64,000 nt of DNA from Sepiola atlantica (taxonomy: Eukaryota > Mollusca > Cephalopoda > Sepiida > Sepiolidae). Location of the stretch: assembly GCA_963556195.1 (NCBI GenBank), contig CAUVYP010001208.1, forward strand, positions 4,836,001 to 4,900,000, read 5' to 3'. The first letter of the stretch is position 1. Every line of letters starts with the position of its first letter. The position numbers and the translations under genes are program-made. A model generated the notes under the pieces. That model was given only the letters and a program-made list of their open reading frames with translations. It did no database searches and was not told the DNA's origin. This document shows, piece by piece, positions 62,701 to 64,000 of the stretch.

Positions 62701-64000
62701 TACTGCCGGAGATATGTCGATACAAACTGAATACGTAAAACATCAACAAAATTTAGCGCGTTTTAAAGTTGATATCGCTTTTGTTTATAACTTCCATATT
62801 TATTCGAATTGTGCAACGAAACTTTGCAGACAGTCGCGGAGACACATGTTCTACTGAAGTACCAAGTTTCAGAAGTGCAGCTTTTGTACTGCCGGAGATA
62901 TGTCGATACAAACTGAATACGCAAAACATCAACAAAATTTAGCGCGTTTTAAAGTTGATATCGCTTTTGTTTATAACTTCCACATTTATTCGAATTGTGC
63001 AACGAAACTTTGTAGACAGTCGCGGATAGGCCTTTTCTACTGAGGTACCAAGTTTCAGAAGTGCAGCTCTTGTACTGCCGGAGATATGTCGATACAAACT
63101 GAATACGCAAAACATCAACAAAATTTAGCGCGTTTTAAAGTTGATATCGCTTTTGTTTATAACTTCCACATTTATTCGAATTGTGCAACGAAACTTTGCA
63201 GACAGTCGCGGAGACACATGTTCTACTGAAGTACCAAGTTTCAGAAGTGCAGCTCTTGTACTGCCGGAGATATGTCGATACAAACCGAATACGCAAAACA
63301 TCAACAAAATTTAGCGCGTTTTAAAGTTGATATCGCTTTTGTTTATAACTTCCACATTTATTCGAATTGTGCAACGAAACTTTGCACAGATTAGCGGAGT
63401 CACATGTTCTACGGAAGTACCAAGTTTCAGAAGTGCAGCTCTTGTACTGCCGGAGATATGTCGATACAAACTGAATACGCAAAACATCAACAAAATTTAG
63501 CGCGTTTTAAAGTTGATATCGCTTTTGTTTATAACTTCCACATTTATTCGAATTGTGCAACGAAACTTTGCACAGGTTAGCGGAGTCACATGTTCTACGG
63601 AAGCACCAAGTTTCAGAAGTGCAGCTCTTGTACTGCCGGAGATATGTCGATACAAACTGAATACGCAAAACATCAACAAAATTTAGCGCGTTTTAAAGTT
63701 GATATCGCTTTTGTTTATAACTTCCACATTTATTCGAATTGTGCAACGAAACTTTGCACAGATTAGCGGAGTCACATTTTCTACTGAAGTACCCAGTTTC
63801 AGAAGTGCAGCTCTTGTACTGCCGGAGATATGTCGATACAAACTGAATACGCAAAACATCAACAAAATTTAGCGCGTTTTAAAGTTGATATCGCTTTTGT
63901 TTATAACTTCCACATTTATTCGAATTGTGCAACGAAACTTTGTAGACAGTCGCGGATAGGCATTTTCTACTGACGTACCAAGTTTCAGAAGTGCAGCTCT
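59704..64000. repeat. Zone M, remainder: monomers 322-344 and a partial copy
   Basis: The order is 1-2-4-5-6-7-2-4-5-6-1-4-5-(1/4)-5-2-5-4-5-6-7-2-4, then 19 bases of the next monomer. The start repeats the 7-monomer unit. Monomers 324-329 (4-5-6-7-2-4) recur as 339-344 at 2,790 bp, sharing 'cattttctactgacg' (61171-61185 and 63961-63975). Private changes cluster at 61550-62010: 'cggcagtacc', 'caattttcag', 'ggatatatg', 'gatagtcc', 'agttacag' and 'caataaaat'. Confidence 0.8.
62122..62307 (+). repeat. Chimeric type 1 / type 4 monomer
   Basis: 'tagtgcgattt' (type 1) is followed by 'ccacatttattcg', then 'tttgtagacagtcgcgg' and 'ataggcctttt' (type 4). The switch point falls in the same window, offset 86-112, as in the chimeras at 47986, 55984 and 25666. 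Confidence 0.83.

Larger units (their letters stand above)
1..64000. repeat. 186-bp tandem satellite array spanning the entire window
   Basis: The motif 'gtttcagaag' recurs every 186 bases from position 1 (1, 187, 373 and so on) to 63982, always on the same strand, giving 344 complete monomers and a 19-base partial copy. The phase slips by only three bases over 64 kb. No unique DNA, inserted element or inverted monomer was found. Monomers differ by substitutions and belong to about ten types arranged in higher-order patterns. Each standard copy carries an EcoRV site (GATATC, offset 92-97) and a DraI site (TTTAAA), and most carry TTCGAA near offset 124-129. Array size, monomer length and higher-order organisation are typical of eukaryotic centromeric or pericentromeric satellites; centromere function itself is inference. 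Neither array edge lies within the window. Confidence 0.98.

Noticed and set aside
1..64000. CRISPR array
   Set aside because: The whole 186-bp unit is repeated with no unique spacers, and the unit is far too long and uniform.
1..64000. Hammerhead ribozyme in the satellite, as known in some animal satellites
   Set aside because: GAAAC-like sequence is present ('acgaaac'), but I find no CTGANGA core on either strand in the consensus, so the conserved catalytic core is absent.
1..64000. Tandem tRNA, 5S rRNA or snRNA gene cluster
   Set aside because: A 186-bp tandem unit could suggest 5S or small RNA genes. I see no 5S-like internal control region, no A or B box pair and no cloverleaf.
1..64000. 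Transposon, retroelement or viral insertion
   Set aside because: Monomer phase is continuous through the window except for three 1-bp deletions, so no insertion of any size is present.
1..64000. Bacterial repeat protein gene or phage origin
   Set aside because: No long continuous frame, ribosome binding site or flanking gene exists; every unit has stops in all six frames, apart from rare fusions.

Overview
The whole 64 kb window is one uninterrupted satellite DNA array. A single 186-bp monomer is repeated head to tail in the same orientation: 344 complete copies (1-63981) plus 19 bases of a 345th (63982-64000). I see no unique sequence, no recognisable protein gene, no tRNA or rRNA, no transposon insertion and no inversion. 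Only three monomers are not 186 bp; each lacks one base, and two of those three share the same deletion by duplication. A monomer is about 38% G+C by hand count of a consensus and has about 10 CpG, more than its base composition predicts (about 7). The scale, monomer length and higher-order organisation fit a eukaryotic centromeric or pericentromeric satellite. CpG retention argues weakly for a genome with little CpG methylation, such as many invertebrates. I cannot name the species.

I phase monomers on the base that begins 'gtttcagaag' (offset 1). They fall into about ten types, set mostly by offsets 74-84, 112-125 and 148-186. I number them so that the commonest order reads 1-2-3-2-4-5-6-7. 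Type 1 has 'tgcgattt' at 76-83 and 'accattcttt' near 113. Type 2 has 'cagattagcgg' then 'cattttctactg'. Type 3 has 'gaccgtcgcgg' then 'cacacgttc'. Type 4 has 'tagacagtcgcggatagg' or, as a subtype, 'gataaac'. Type 5 has 'gacagtcgcgg' then 'cacatgttctactg'. Type 6 has 'cagattagcgg' then 'catgttctacgg'. Type 7 has 'caggttagcgg' then 'ggaagcacc'. Type 8 is a 5/2 mosaic, type 9 has 'gaacagattagc', and type 10 is a type-1 derivative with 'cacctgctc'.

Layout: 1-9.67 kb has loose 6- to 9-monomer orders. 9.67-13.76 kb is a tandem 2,045-bp duplication (11 monomers minus 1 bp). 13.76-15.99 kb is irregular. 15.99-22.88 kb is a 20-monomer period (3,720 bp). 22.88-24.18 kb holds a recurring cassette. 24.18-30.87 kb is an 11-monomer higher-order repeat (2,046 bp), with a 14-monomer first copy. 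30.87-36.45 kb is a 17-monomer period (3,162 bp). 36.45-39.99 kb is a distant copy of 21.57-25.11 kb, 14,880 bp apart. 43.15-47.99 kb is a 10-monomer repeat (1,860 bp). 47.99-58.40 kb is irregular with several chimeric monomers. 58.40-64 kb has 7-monomer (1,302 bp) and 15-monomer (2,790 bp) periods. Shared rare substitutions confirm these periods.

The monomer is exactly 62 codons long, so one minus-strand frame gives a 60-codon ORF in nearly every copy. The start codon is not conserved, nonsense and frameshift copies occur, and type differences change residues radically, so I treat it as a by-product of repetition and not a gene. The window's interest lies in array evolution: many competing higher-order periods side by side, traceable exchange junctions, unusually strict monomer length and a conserved dyad element.
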